In this document: piece by piece, positions 36,456 to 44,856 of the stretch
Layout: every line of letters begins with the position of its first letter
Position numbering within the stretch: position 1 is the first letter of the stretch
Source: Paenibacillus sp. An7
GTDB lineage: Bacteria; Bacillota; Bacilli; Paenibacillales; Paenibacillaceae
Assembly: GCF_009870785.1 (NCBI RefSeq)
Contig: NZ_WTWX01000002.1
Coordinates: 1-64,000 of the forward strand
Reading direction: 5' to 3'
DNA length: 64,000 nucleotides
Program-made: the position numbers and the translations under genes
Notes under the pieces: generated by a model
The model's database searches: none
The model's input: the letters and a program-made list of their open reading frames with translations, nothing else
What the model was told of the DNA's origin: nothing

Positions 36456-36483
36456 TCAAGAAGATATTTTCCATATTTCTCAC
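36397..36483 (-). CDS. Possible 28-residue peptide gene
   Basis: A minus-strand frame starts with GTG at 36483, 6 nt after GGAGG, and ends with TAA at 36397-36399. An ATG three codons later is an alternative. The peptide ends LQIGLTAAPKAVIIRC with a single C-terminal cysteine and has a mildly hydrophobic centre. No family was recognised. It could be a leader peptide, a small bacteriocin-like or signalling peptide, or chance. The same stretch can fold into a three-way junction. Confidence 0.35.
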   Translation of the reverse strand: MRNMENIFLTDALQIGLTAAPKAVIIRC

Positions 36484-36693
36484 AGGAAACCTCCGTTCAT
36501 CCTTCCTATCTCACAGCGAATTTAGTCCGCTTTACGAACTCACATTTTCGATTCAGAATTCAGTTAAAACAACGTTCAGTAATATAATAACAAGCTTTAA
36601 GAGGAAATAGTTTGATTTTCCAAAAAAATATTTATGAATTTCAATTTTACTGCTGACTCGCTAATTTTCACTCCTATTTCGTAGTTTATATGG

Positions 36694-36729
36694 AATAAAA
36701 AAGAAGTTATGCAGGCCGCACAACTTCTT
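36694..36729 (-). terminator. Terminator after the SdpI-like gene
   Basis: AAGAAGTT (36701-36708) pairs with AACTTCTT (36722-36729), with an inner TGC/GCA stem; on the minus strand TTTTTTATT follows. Confidence 0.8.
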
Positions 36730-36839
36730 AATACCCTTATATTGTAAACACATACGTTTTGTTTATAAAAATTGAAATAGTTCGGTTATTTTTTCATTTA
36801 CTTTCATAATGTAAGCGGTTGTAGTTGTCTTCTCATGTC

Positions 36840-37172
36840 TTATTCTAATTCCTTTAATCTTCTCTCCACCATGACAAATACAAGGAGATGAACGGTCAGA
36901 AATACGCCTACCAAAATACCAAGTCCCTGGATACCTTGAACAAATTTAGCAACGATCAATCCAATAAGAATAAAAAAAATCCCTACATAAATCATCCACA
37001 TCGCACTATAACGATTCGCTTCTTCCCACATTCGTTGATTCTGAGTTGACCGATGGGTTCGATATCCAAACAAGCTGTTTATTCGCTTTGGAGGCTTCCA
37101 TTTCATTATCACACCGATGATAACGAAGAGGATCCCTACAAAACTGAACACGACCAGATTATCCAAATCCAT
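36840..37172 (-). CDS. SdpI-like family membrane protein
   Basis: A 110-residue membrane protein with three hydrophobic segments. The signature is INSLFGYRTHRSTQNQRMWEEAN, found in the SdpI/YhfL family and following the first helix. SdpI of Bacillus subtilis gives immunity to the SdpC toxin, but many stand-alone homologues are untested, and no sdpC or sdpR partner is seen here. ATG start behind AAGGAGG with 5 nt spacing. Confidence 0.85.
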   Translation of the reverse strand: MDLDNLVVFSFVGILFVIIGVIMKWKPPKRINSLFGYRTHRSTQNQRMWEEANRYSAMWMIYVGIFFILIGLIVAKFVQGIQGLGILVGVFLTVHLLVFVMVERRLKELE

Positions 37173-37207
37173 GGCTACCTCCTTCTAATACAACAATACA
37201 ATCACCT

Positions 37208-37537
37208 TCAGACTTCTTGCAGTATAGAACGCCCGCTTGTCCATGTCCATTCTTCATGGATGCGTATTTTTCCGTTCTCAAGTAATTCGGGAGTTGAAGT
37301 GCATATCCCTGTCATGATCTCATTCTTTTCATTAACATGATGATAACGCATATCTAAAGCCCCATCGTCCCCCATTGTCGCAATCAGGTGGCCTGCTATA
37401 ATACCGCCTCCTGCATAATTAGCCCACACGAGATTTCCGTCCTGAAAATAATGAAAAAGTGTCTCTCGATTGACCTCCCCATTGCCGGAATTCTCCCATG
37501 ACGTAAAGATTCGCCCATTGTAATCTATGTTGTTCAT
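37208..37537 (-). CDS. Small conserved beta-rich protein, unknown function
   Basis: A 109-residue cytosolic protein with alternating strands (FTSWENSGNGEVNRETLFHY, GHLIATMGDDGALDMRYHHV, KIRIHEEWTWTSG). It resembles a small family in Firmicutes often labelled n-acetylglutamate synthase, a label with little support, since it has no acetyltransferase motif. Start is the ATG at 37537 or the GTG one codon earlier, both behind GGAGG. It lies 35 bp upstream of the SdpI-like gene on the same strand. Confidence 0.7.
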   Translation of the reverse strand: MNNIDYNGRIFTSWENSGNGEVNRETLFHYFQDGNLVWANYAGGGIIAGHLIATMGDDGALDMRYHHVNEKNEIMTGICTSTPELLENGKIRIHEEWTWTSGRSILQEV

Positions 37538-37577
37538 CACTGTCAGCCTCCCTATCCTACTTAAGAAATTGTTGACG

Positions 37578-38015
37578 TCATTCCTTTCCTACAGGATTCG
37601 TATAAATATCCCGGGAACATATCAAAATATCTCCGCGCCGTGTCCATCCAAGACCCGTCCAGAATGATTGGCCACTCTCATTGGAACCCATCACCATAAT
37701 ATGAGCTCTCTCGATCCCTGCGTCTCGAAGCCGGTCCAGACAAGACTGTACAAGGATTTTGGCAATCCCTTGTCCCCGGTATTCAGGCTTGACTGCCAAA
37801 TGGTATAGATAGCCTCTTCTTCCGTCATGCCCTGCCAGCAGAGTCCCTATGATATCTTCATTCTGAGCGGCTACATAACTGAATCCTTCATTACGTTCCA
37901 AATAATTTTCTATGGCTTCCCTGGAATCTGCATTACTGATGCTCATGCCTTCCGTTCTTCTCCATAAACCAATACACTGCTCATAATCACGGGCATCCAT
38001 CTTACGGTATTCCAA
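37578..38015 (-). CDS. GNAT family N-acetyltransferase
   Basis: A 145-residue acetyltransferase close to the YpeA-like type. The core reads LYHLAVKPEYRGQGIAKILV, with a C-terminal SFWTGLGWTRRGD element. The start is TTG at 38015 behind AGGAGGT with 7 nt spacing. It heads a run of three minus-strand genes reaching 36840 and is probably co-transcribed with them. Confidence 0.88.
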   Translation of the reverse strand: MEYRKMDARDYEQCIGLWRRTEGMSISNADSREAIENYLERNEGFSYVAAQNEDIIGTLLAGHDGRRGYLYHLAVKPEYRGQGIAKILVQSCLDRLRDAGIERAHIMVMGSNESGQSFWTGLGWTRRGDILICSRDIYTNPVGKE

Positions 38016-38089
38016 GTTCGTTACCTCCTGCCATCCATTTAGGTTATGCTCTTTTCTATATCAAGGTTTCTTCCTTATCATGCACCATC

Positions 38090-38152
38090 TCATTCATTGC
38101 TACCGGGATCTAGACGAACATAACCCTGATCAAGCACTTTTTCAAAAGACAT
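38090..38152 (-). CDS. Possible 20-residue ORF or gene remnant
   Basis: ATG at 38152 follows AAAGGGGTG with 8 nt spacing, and the frame stops after 20 codons (product begins MSFEKVLDQGYVRL). It could be the start of a truncated gene or a short peptide. The other sequence in this 315-bp spacer (38016-38330) contains only the terminator of the DJ-1 gene. No family was recognised. Confidence 0.25.
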   Translation of the reverse strand: MSFEKVLDQGYVRLDPGSNE

Positions 38153-38244
38153 ATCAGCTGCACCCCTTTATTCTAATCCCATCATTTTACTGCATTTTCC
38201 AAAAATATGTCTAGCAGTTTCGTATCTCGATCTACTTGGTATTT

Positions 38245-38282
38245 ATAAAAAAATGCTCCTTTTGTATACACAAAAGAAGCAT
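38245..38282 (-). terminator. Terminator after the DJ-1/PfpI gene
   Basis: ATGCTCCTTTTGT (38253-38265) pairs with ACAAAAGAAGCAT (38270-38282) with one mismatch; on the minus strand a run of T follows. Confidence 0.8.
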
Positions 38283-38330
38283 CTCTTCGACCTTAATCTA
38301 TTTTCATAACTTTCTCATAGTCCACTATCG

Positions 38331-38912
38331 TTAGATGGTAATGATATCGTGGTGACGATAAGGATAATCCATTTGCTTACGAATATTGTGAACTTCTTCT
38401 TCTTTAAGAAACAGGCTTACAATATATAGGCCCAAATCAATGGATGTGGCTACACCTCCGCCGGTAAATATATTTCCGTCTCGAACAAGGCGACATTTCA
38501 CCACTTCCGCACAATAAGGGACTAGCAAATCATAATGCATTGGATGGGTGGTCGCTCTCTTATCTTGAAGAAAACCTGCTGCACCAAGCAATAATGAACC
38601 TGTACATACTGATATTTTAAATTTAACTTTCTCTGCACTCTTCAGCCACTGGGTAAAATCATGATCGTATTGAAGCTTTCTCGTCCCGATCCCTCCGGGA
38701 ACAAACAGCATATCATAGGAAGAAAGATCTGGTTTTACCTTATTAACCTTCATTGTCATTCCAAGTTCATCCGTTACTTCCTCTTGCATTCCGCATATGT
38801 CCCATGTCGTATTTTTCGTTTCAGGAAAATAGGCAAGTCTTGTAATCACATCATAAAATCCAGCAAAATCCAGAAACGTAATTCCGTCAAAGACAACAAA
38901 AGCAATTTTCAT
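38331..38912 (-). CDS. DJ-1/PfpI family protein
   Basis: A 193-residue class-I glutamine-amidotransferase-like protein. The strand IAFVVFDGITFLDFAGFYDV opens the fold, and the nucleophile-elbow cysteine is in ISVCTGSLLLGAAG. Such proteins include isonitrile hydratase-like and chaperone/glyoxalase members; the exact activity is not predictable. The start is ATG at 38912 with GAGG 9 nt upstream; 41 earlier in-frame codons look non-coding. Monocistronic. Confidence 0.85.
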   Translation of the reverse strand: MKIAFVVFDGITFLDFAGFYDVITRLAYFPETKNTTWDICGMQEEVTDELGMTMKVNKVKPDLSSYDMLFVPGGIGTRKLQYDHDFTQWLKSAEKVKFKISVCTGSLLLGAAGFLQDKRATTHPMHYDLLVPYCAEVVKCRLVRDGNIFTGGGVATSIDLGLYIVSLFLKEEEVHNIRKQMDYPYRHHDIITI

Positions 38913-39047
38913 AGGAAGTTCCTCTTTTCTATTGAAATGAATTTCAATTGAGCTACTCTCTATTATAGAGTAATACAGTATCTTTTCATGTAAGAAAAGC
39001 ACCTTCCTCAGAAAGGAAGATGCTTTCATTATCATGCTTCATTCATA

Positions 39048-39329
39048 TTACCTAAGCCATTTCGGTTCAAAAGGATATGGACAGGTAGCACTGGCTACCT
39101 TGGCTTTCAAAGGAATGAGACACCCACAGTATTTACAAGTGGTTCCGTATTTGAATCCATCACATGTACGGCAGATTGCTAAACGCTCTTTGTACAGCTC
39201 CTGAACAGCCTGCTCTGACATTCCTTGCTCAGATGTAACAGTGGACTGTTCCATAACGGCAAGTTGTGATTCGCTGACATGCACACTTGCCGTACAACCT
39301 TTGCATTCGTTATCAGCTCTTGTTGTCAT
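39048..39329 (-). CDS. DUF6171-like cysteine-rich protein
   Basis: A 93-residue protein with a CKGC pair near the N-terminus and CRTCDGFKYGTTCKYCGC in the C-terminal half, followed by a TCPYP motif, suggesting a zinc-ribbon-like fold. This matches small Firmicutes proteins labelled DUF6171. It starts 9 bp after the arabinofuranosidase stop codon and is probably translated from the same transcript. Function unknown. Confidence 0.75.
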   Translation of the reverse strand: MTTRADNECKGCTASVHVSESQLAVMEQSTVTSEQGMSEQAVQELYKERLAICRTCDGFKYGTTCKYCGCLIPLKAKVASATCPYPFEPKWLR

Positions 39330-39338
39330 CCTCTTCTC

Positions 39339-40832
39339 TTAGCCTCTCTTTGGCACAATCTTAATTACCGCTACGGAAGCAGCAGGCAGTGTGAAACTAA
39401 CGTTTCCTTTCTCAGCTCTGATTCCTTCAAGTTCTTTCGGTGCAACCTGGGCCGGGTTATCGAACGAGTTATGTGCATCCAGCTCATCAGATGAAACCAG
39501 AACTTGGCCGCTTACCACTGCATCTTCAATCCCTTGCAGATCAAGTTCTACATTCAAGGAATCTGCATGGCTGAGATTACAAGCAGAAACATGAATATGC
39601 CCTTCATGATCTATAGAAGAAGATAGGCTGAGCTGCGGAATTTCTTCGTCACCCATTTTATAAGATGGACTTACATATTGAGTCTCAAGCAAATGTGCAT
39701 CCTGATGAACTTTATACATATCAAAAACATGATATGTCGGTGTCAGTACCATATTAGCACCTTCCGTCAGGATCATTGCTTGCAAGACATTTACGATCTG
39801 TGCAATATTCGTCATCGTTACGCGATCGGAGTGTTCATGGAATAAGTTCAGGTTAATTCCCGCTACGAGCGCATCACGTACTGTATTTTGTTGATATAGG
39901 AATCCTGGATTTGTTCCTGGCTCTACTTCAAACCAAGTTCCCCATTCATCAATGATCAGTCCTACTTTTTTGTCTGGGTCATATTTATCCATAATGGCTG
40001 AATGCTTTACAATCAGCTCTTCCATGTATAGAGTAGCTTTCAGTGTTGTAAACCATTCTTCACTTGTGAATCCAGTGGCACTGCCTTTTTTCTCCCATAC
40101 TCCAGTACCTGTCGTGTAATAGTGAAGACTAAGACCATTCATGAGATGATGAGCTTCCCGCATGAGAACTTCTGTCCAGTGATAGTCTGCTGTATTAGGT
40201 CCGCAAGCAATTTTGTATACCGGCTCTGCACTGTAATTCCGCACATAAGTGGAATATCTTCGATACAGATCAGCGTAATATTCAGGACGCATGTTCCCGC
40301 CGCAGCCCCAGCTCTCATTACCTACTCCAAAATACTTCACGTTCCACGGTTCTTCTTGACCGTTCTGTGCACGAAGACTTGCCATTGGCGACTGTCCGCC
40401 GTTATTCATGTACTCCACCCATTGCTGCATCTCATACACTGTACCGCTGCCGACATTACCACAAATATAAGGTTCTGCCCCAATGAGTTCACAAAGTCTC
40501 ATAAATTCATGCGTACCGAAGTGGTTATTCTCTTCTACTCCGCCCCAGTGGGTGTTAAGCATACGCGGACGGTTCTCACGAGGACCAATTCCATCTTCCC
40601 AGTGGTACTCGTCAGCAAAACAGCCGCCTGGCCAGCGCAGTACAGGTACTTTTAGTTGTTTCAATGCTTCTATTACATCATTTCGGATCCCGTCTGTATT
40701 TGGAATGGGTGAATCTTCTCCAACCCATATTCCTTCATAAACACAACGTCCTAAATGTTCAGAAAATTGACCATAGATGTTTTTATTGATTTGGCTTTTT
40801 CGTTTCTCTGTATGTACAAGAACTTTTACCAT
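39339..40832 (-). CDS. abfA: Intracellular alpha-L-arabinofuranosidase, GH51
   Basis: A cytosolic glycosidase of 497 residues that releases terminal arabinose from arabino-oligosaccharides. The acid/base glutamate is E173 in [10 protein letters not shown] and the nucleophile is about E296 in IIDEWGTW, the same spacing as the Geobacillus enzyme. There is no signal peptide. The start was set at ATG 40832 behind GGTGGAGG; a GTG inside that site is not used. A cre-like site lies about 130 bp upstream. The genes for arabinan uptake are not in this window. Confidence 0.93.
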   Translation of the reverse strand: MVKVLVHTEKRKSQINKNIYGQFSEHLGRCVYEGIWVGEDSPIPNTDGIRNDVIEALKQLKVPVLRWPGGCFADEYHWEDGIGPRENRPRMLNTHWGGVEENNHFGTHEFMRLCELIGAEPYICGNVGSGTVYEMQQWVEYMNNGGQSPMASLRAQNGQEEPWNVKYFGVGNESWGCGGNMRPEYYADLYRRYSTYVRNYSAEPVYKIACGPNTADYHWTEVLMREAHHLMNGLSLHYYTTGTGVWEKKGSATGFTSEEWFTTLKATLYMEELIVKHSAIMDKYDPDKKVGLIIDEWGTWFEVEPGTNPGFLYQQNTVRDALVAGINLNLFHEHSDRVTMTNIAQIVNVLQAMILTEGANMVLTPTYHVFDMYKVHQDAHLLETQYVSPSYKMGDEEIPQLSLSSSIDHEGHIHVSACNLSHADSLNVELDLQGIEDAVVSGQVLVSSDELDAHNSFDNPAQVAPKELEGIRAEKGNVSFTLPAASVAVIKIVPKRG

Positions 40833-40964
40833 AATAATAACCTCCACCTTATTGAAATGAATGGTTCTGCGTTTGTTCCCTATCGTCTTTGAATTAATTA
40901 AAATATAAATCCTGGTTGCTATCTTCTTTCTATCAATTACATAATAAACCTAACCAGTTAACTC

Positions 40965-40978
40965 TGTAAACGCTTTTT
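40965..40978 (+). promoter_or_regulatory. cre-like site upstream of abfA
   Basis: TGTAAACGCTTTTT matches 12 of 14 positions of TGWAANCGNTNWCA. It lies in the 393-bp spacer (40833-41225) between abfA and the exporter genes. The same spacer holds a TTGACA at 41073 with no convincing -10. Confidence 0.4.
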
Positions 40979-41119
40979 TAAATCTAACTATAAAATAATA
41001 TTAAAGTTAATCCAGCGGAAAAAGTACGTTTGGAACATATAATTCATACATTTAAGTCCAGCAAGGAATCATTTGACAATTTTTCCGTCATACCTTTAAG
41101 TTAAAAACAAGCTTACTTG

Positions 41120-41158
41120 AATTCATTACATAAATATCTGTAGTTACTGTAATGAATT
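41120..41158. promoter_or_regulatory. 10-bp inverted repeat upstream of the ABC exporter
   Basis: AATTCATTAC (41120-41129) and GTAATGAATT (41149-41158) are exact reverse complements separated by 19 nt, 67 bp before the first exporter gene. No T-run follows, so an operator is more likely than a terminator. Confidence 0.4.
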
Positions 41159-41225
41159 ACGAAAATTAATTCTCTTATTAAAAGGTTGTCCCTCTATCTC
41201 ACTTACGAAAGGTGTCCTTATTTTA

Positions 41226-42962
41226 ATGAAGAAACTACTTCCTTTTCTCAAACCCTACTGGGCAGCGAGCTTACTCGCTCCTCTGCTTATGATGCTCGAA
41301 GTTTCCATGGATTTGCTTCAGCCCAGGCTCATGGCAAGTATCATAGATGAAGGGATAACAAAAAATAACCTTGATCATATTCAAGAAACCGGACTCTTTA
41401 TGATCGTTGTCGCGCTGATCGGTCTAGTGGGCGGAGCCGGCTGTACGATTTTTTCAAGCATTGCTGCACAGCATTTTGGAAAAGATCTGCGAATTCGATT
41501 ATTCGAACAAATCCAATCCTTTTCTTTTCGCAATTTGGATGAACGAAAAACCGGCTCACTCATTACTCGTTTAACGAATGATGTGGTACAGCTACAAGCT
41601 TTTGTTCAGATGATTCTAAGAATCTTTGTCCGTACGCCGCTTATGCTGATCGGAAGCTTAGTGATGGCCATTATGCTGAGCCCTAATCTAGCGTTCATCT
41701 TAGTAGTGTCCGTGCCTGTACTTTTCTTCATTCTCTATCTCTTAACCAAACGGTCTTTTCCTTTATTTACGAAAATGCAAAGTAAGCTCGATCAGGTAAA
41801 CACCGTTCTTCAAGAAAACTTATCTGGTGTTCGTGTCATCAAAGCTTTTGTTCGCAATGATTATGAAGAGCAGCGATTCAACAAAACAAATGACGATTAT
41901 ACCCAGGCAGCAATTCGGGCTAATCGGCTGATGGCGCTCAGTATGCCGCTGATGACGCTTGTACTGAATGTCAGTATCGTAGCGGTGCTCTGGTTCGGAG
42001 GATTGCAGTATTATCAAGGAAATCTTGAAATAGGTAAACTGATCGCTTTTATTAACTATGTCACCCAGCTCCTGATGTCAATGCTGATGCTAAGTAACAT
42101 GCTGGTTTTCGTATCTAGAGCAAAAGTATCTGCAGACCGGGTAAATGAAGTGCTAAGTACATATTCTGAGCTTGAAAATCCGGTTCATCCAAAACATGCG
42201 TCAAGTGTTCATGAAGGATCTATCGAGTTCTCTAATGTTAGCTTCTCTTACCATAACCAAGAGGATGACCTCGTCCTCACTGATATCAGTTTCAAAGCAG
42301 AATCGGGTCAAATGGTAGCGATCCTTGGAGCGACGGGTGCTGGGAAAACTACCCTAGTCCACCTCATTCCAAGACTTTACGAAGTATACAGTGGAGAAAT
42401 ACGGGTGGGGGGTGTCCCCGTACAGGACTATGATCTGGAGGAACTAAGAAGCAAGGTTGCCGTAGTAATGCAGCAAGCAATTCTATTTAGCGGAACAATT
42501 CGGGATAATATCCGCTACGGTAATCCTTCAGCAAGTGACGAACAAATCTTGGCCGCTGCAAAGGCAGCCGAAGCAGCTCCTTTTATCGAACGGTTGGAAC
42601 TAGGGTATGACACGGTTCTTGGACAAAAAGGGGTAAACCTGTCTGGTGGGCAAAAACAGCGGATTTCCCTCGCGAGAGCACTCGTTACGGATCCTTCGAT
42701 ACTTATACTGGACGACAGTACAAGTGCGGTTGATCTCAAGACAGAAGCTAACATACTAAAAGCGATGGAACAACAAAAAAGCAACATCACTAAGATTATC
42801 ATCGCACAGCGTATTTCTTCTGTAACAAAAGCAGATCTGATTCTTGTTCTACACGATGGAAAGATCGCAGCTCAAGGAACGCATGAACAACTTTTGAAAA
42901 CAAGTTCCGTTTACCAAGATATCTACCGTTCACAGCGCAAGGAGGATAGATCCTATGTCTAG
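41226..42962 (+). CDS. ABC exporter half-transporter (degenerate Walker B partner)
   Basis: A type IV ABC half-exporter of 578 residues with six N-terminal membrane segments and a C-terminal ATPase domain. Walker A is GATGAGKTT (about 368-376), the signature is canonical LSGGQKQR (about 471), but Walker B ends LDDSTSAVD, with Asp where the catalytic Glu normally sits. This is the pattern of the degenerate-site partner in heterodimeric multidrug exporters such as TM287/288 or BmrCD. It overlaps the next gene by 8 bp. The ribosome binding site (AAAGGTG) is rather distant. Confidence 0.92.
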   Translation: MKKLLPFLKPYWAASLLAPLLMMLEVSMDLLQPRLMASIIDEGITKNNLDHIQETGLFMIVVALIGLVGGAGCTIFSSIAAQHFGKDLRIRLFEQIQSFSFRNLDERKTGSLITRLTNDVVQLQAFVQMILRIFVRTPLMLIGSLVMAIMLSPNLAFILVVSVPVLFFILYLLTKRSFPLFTKMQSKLDQVNTVLQENLSGVRVIKAFVRNDYEEQRFNKTNDDYTQAAIRANRLMALSMPLMTLVLNVSIVAVLWFGGLQYYQGNLEIGKLIAFINYVTQLLMSMLMLSNMLVFVSRAKVSADRVNEVLSTYSELENPVHPKHASSVHEGSIEFSNVSFSYHNQEDDLVLTDISFKAESGQMVAILGATGAGKTTLVHLIPRLYEVYSGEIRVGGVPVQDYDLEELRSKVAVVMQQAILFSGTIRDNIRYGNPSASDEQILAAAKAAEAAPFIERLELGYDTVLGQKGVNLSGGQKQRISLARALVTDPSILILDDSTSAVDLKTEANILKAMEQQKSNITKIIIAQRISSVTKADLILVLHDGKIAAQGTHEQLLKTSSVYQDIYRSQRKEDRSYV

Positions 42963-44748
42963 TCAAATGCGTTCCCGAGTTCCTGTGCATCAAATGCCAA
43001 AAGTAAGAGCGAAACATACCGGTCCTACGATAAAACGGCTTTGGAATTACTTAAACAAACAGCGCGCCGCACTGCTCATGGTTTATATTTTCACTGTGCT
43101 AAGCTCACTTACTGCTCTACTAGGCCCCTATCTTGTTGGGGTAACGATTGATAATTATATTATCCCGAGAGACTATATGGGACTAATTAAAATATGCTTG
43201 ATCATGCTCGCTATTCATTTGTTCGGTTCGGTGGTTACCTGGGTGCAGGCCTATATTATGACCGCGCTCTCTCAGAAAACGGTGCTTCATCTGAGAAAAG
43301 ATCTGTTTTCAAAGTATCAGAAATTGCCGATTTCATTCTTTGACAAGCGCAGCACTGGAGAACTGATGAGCCGTGCAACAAATGACATAGAGAATGTATC
43401 AAGCACACTCAATCAGAGTGTTACTCAACTGTTGAATAGTATCGTGACACTCATCGGTTCCCTTGTAATTATGATTATTTTGGATATACCGCTTACTTTA
43501 GTAGCACTGATTAGCATCCCGCTCGCTCTTGTCGTAACTCGGAATATCGCTAAATACACAAAGAGATATTTCAAGGAACAACAGCAGCATCTGGGGGATC
43601 TCAATGGAATGATTGAAGAAACCATCAGTGGGCAAAAAGTGGTGAAACTATACCGTCAGGAAGAAAAAGAAACTCTGCGCTTCAGGGAAATTAGCGAACG
43701 GCTTAATCAGGTTGGAATTAAGGCGCAAATGATGTCTGGAATGATGGGACCGTTCATGAATGTCGTCAACAATCTCAGTTTTGCCCTGATTGCGGCTGTC
43801 GGAGGCTGGCTCGTATTCCAGGGTCAAACCCAGGTCGGCATTGTCGTCAGTTTCCTAAGTTACTCTCGTCAATTTGGACGCCCCATCTCTGAACTTGCAA
43901 ATCAGTACAACCTGATTCAATCTGCTGTCGCCGGTGCAGAGAGAGTATTTGAGATTATGGATATGAAGACGGAGCATGAAGGCGAACATGGAAAACCGAT
44001 CACGAATATACAAGGTGCTGTACGTTTCGATGATGTGTCTTTTCATTATCATGCGGATAAACCTATTTTGCAAAACATAAGCTTTACTGCACATCCAGGT
44101 GAAAAGGTCGCTCTTGTTGGACCCACGGGAGCAGGTAAAACATCGGTCGTAAATCTATTAACCCGTTTCTACGATATTGTGGATGGAGCAATTACGATTG
44201 ATGATGTGGACATTCGCCAAATCGACAAAGATCATCTCCGCAGGCTGATGGGGATGGTACTTCAAGATGCCCATGTTTTCTCAGGGACGATTCGGGAAAA
44301 TATCCGCTTTGGCAAACTCGATGCAACCGACCAAGAAATAGAACAAGCAGCTGTACTCGCGAATGCAGACACATTTATTAGACGACTCCCTCAGGGATAT
44401 GACACGATGCTTAGTACGGAAGGCAGCAACCTGAGTCATGGACAGCGGCAACTGTTAACCATCGCGAGAGCCATCCTGGCCGATCCGGCTATTCTTATAC
44501 TGGATGAGGCAACAAGCAGTGTAGATACAAGAACCGAAATGCATATTCAGGAGGCAATGAAGGTACTTATGCGAGGAAGAACGAGCTTCGTTATCGCCCA
44601 CCGGCTAAGTACGATTCAAGATGCAGATACCATTCTTTACCTTGAGCATGGTCGTCTTGTAGAACAAGGGACACATGAGGAATTATTAGCAGCAAAAGGC
44701 CCTTATTATGAGCTGTACCAAAGTCAGTTTCAACGAGTTGTATCCTAA
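42955..44748 (+). CDS. ABC exporter half-transporter (catalytic partner)
   Basis: The second half-exporter, 597 residues with six membrane segments and an ATPase domain. Walker A is GPTGAGKTS (about 388), Walker B has the catalytic Glu in LDEATSSVD (about 516), but the signature is LSHGQ instead of LSGGQ. Combined with its partner this yields one normal and one degenerate ATP site. Translationally coupled, its ATG lies inside the end of the upstream gene with AAGGAGG just before it. The substrate is probably a lipophilic compound; this is inferred from family. Confidence 0.92.
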   Translation: MSSQMRSRVPVHQMPKVRAKHTGPTIKRLWNYLNKQRAALLMVYIFTVLSSLTALLGPYLVGVTIDNYIIPRDYMGLIKICLIMLAIHLFGSVVTWVQAYIMTALSQKTVLHLRKDLFSKYQKLPISFFDKRSTGELMSRATNDIENVSSTLNQSVTQLLNSIVTLIGSLVIMIILDIPLTLVALISIPLALVVTRNIAKYTKRYFKEQQQHLGDLNGMIEETISGQKVVKLYRQEEKETLRFREISERLNQVGIKAQMMSGMMGPFMNVVNNLSFALIAAVGGWLVFQGQTQVGIVVSFLSYSRQFGRPISELANQYNLIQSAVAGAERVFEIMDMKTEHEGEHGKPITNIQGAVRFDDVSFHYHADKPILQNISFTAHPGEKVALVGPTGAGKTSVVNLLTRFYDIVDGAITIDDVDIRQIDKDHLRRLMGMVLQDAHVFSGTIRENIRFGKLDATDQEIEQAAVLANADTFIRRLPQGYDTMLSTEGSNLSHGQRQLLTIARAILADPAILILDEATSSVDTRTEMHIQEAMKVLMRGRTSFVIAHRLSTIQDADTILYLEHGRLVEQGTHEELLAAKGPYYELYQSQFQRVVS

Positions 44749-44856
44749 TAGATGATTACTGATGCAAGTTTAAACTCCGAGGTCTTGTGGTAAATAGAGT
44801 TTTTGACTGAAAACTTCTACTAGAATTACCCATGACTAAAGAGGTGCCATATCATT

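Larger units (their letters stand above)
36206..36839. other. Intergenic region with a small ORF and structured RNA potential
   Basis: A 634-bp spacer between two minus-strand genes. It contains the terminator of the SdpI-like gene (36694-36729) and a 28-codon ORF (36397-36483). The remainder (36206-36396 and 36484-36690) holds no recognised feature. Confidence 0.5.

Noticed and set aside
36401-36460. Possible hammerhead ribozyme or known riboswitch in the three-way junction
   Set aside because: The conserved CUGAUGA and GAAA core of hammerheads is missing, and no known purine, glycine, SAM, preQ1, fluoride or ZTP core could be matched by eye.
37208-37537. Annotation as N-acetylglutamate synthase
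   Set aside because: The protein is about 109 residues and has neither a GNAT acetyl-CoA loop nor an amino-acid kinase domain, so the label common for similar proteins is not supported.
40122-40655. A 177-codon plus-strand frame opposite abfA
   Set aside because: Antisense to a conserved GH51 gene including catalytic residues; no start site.
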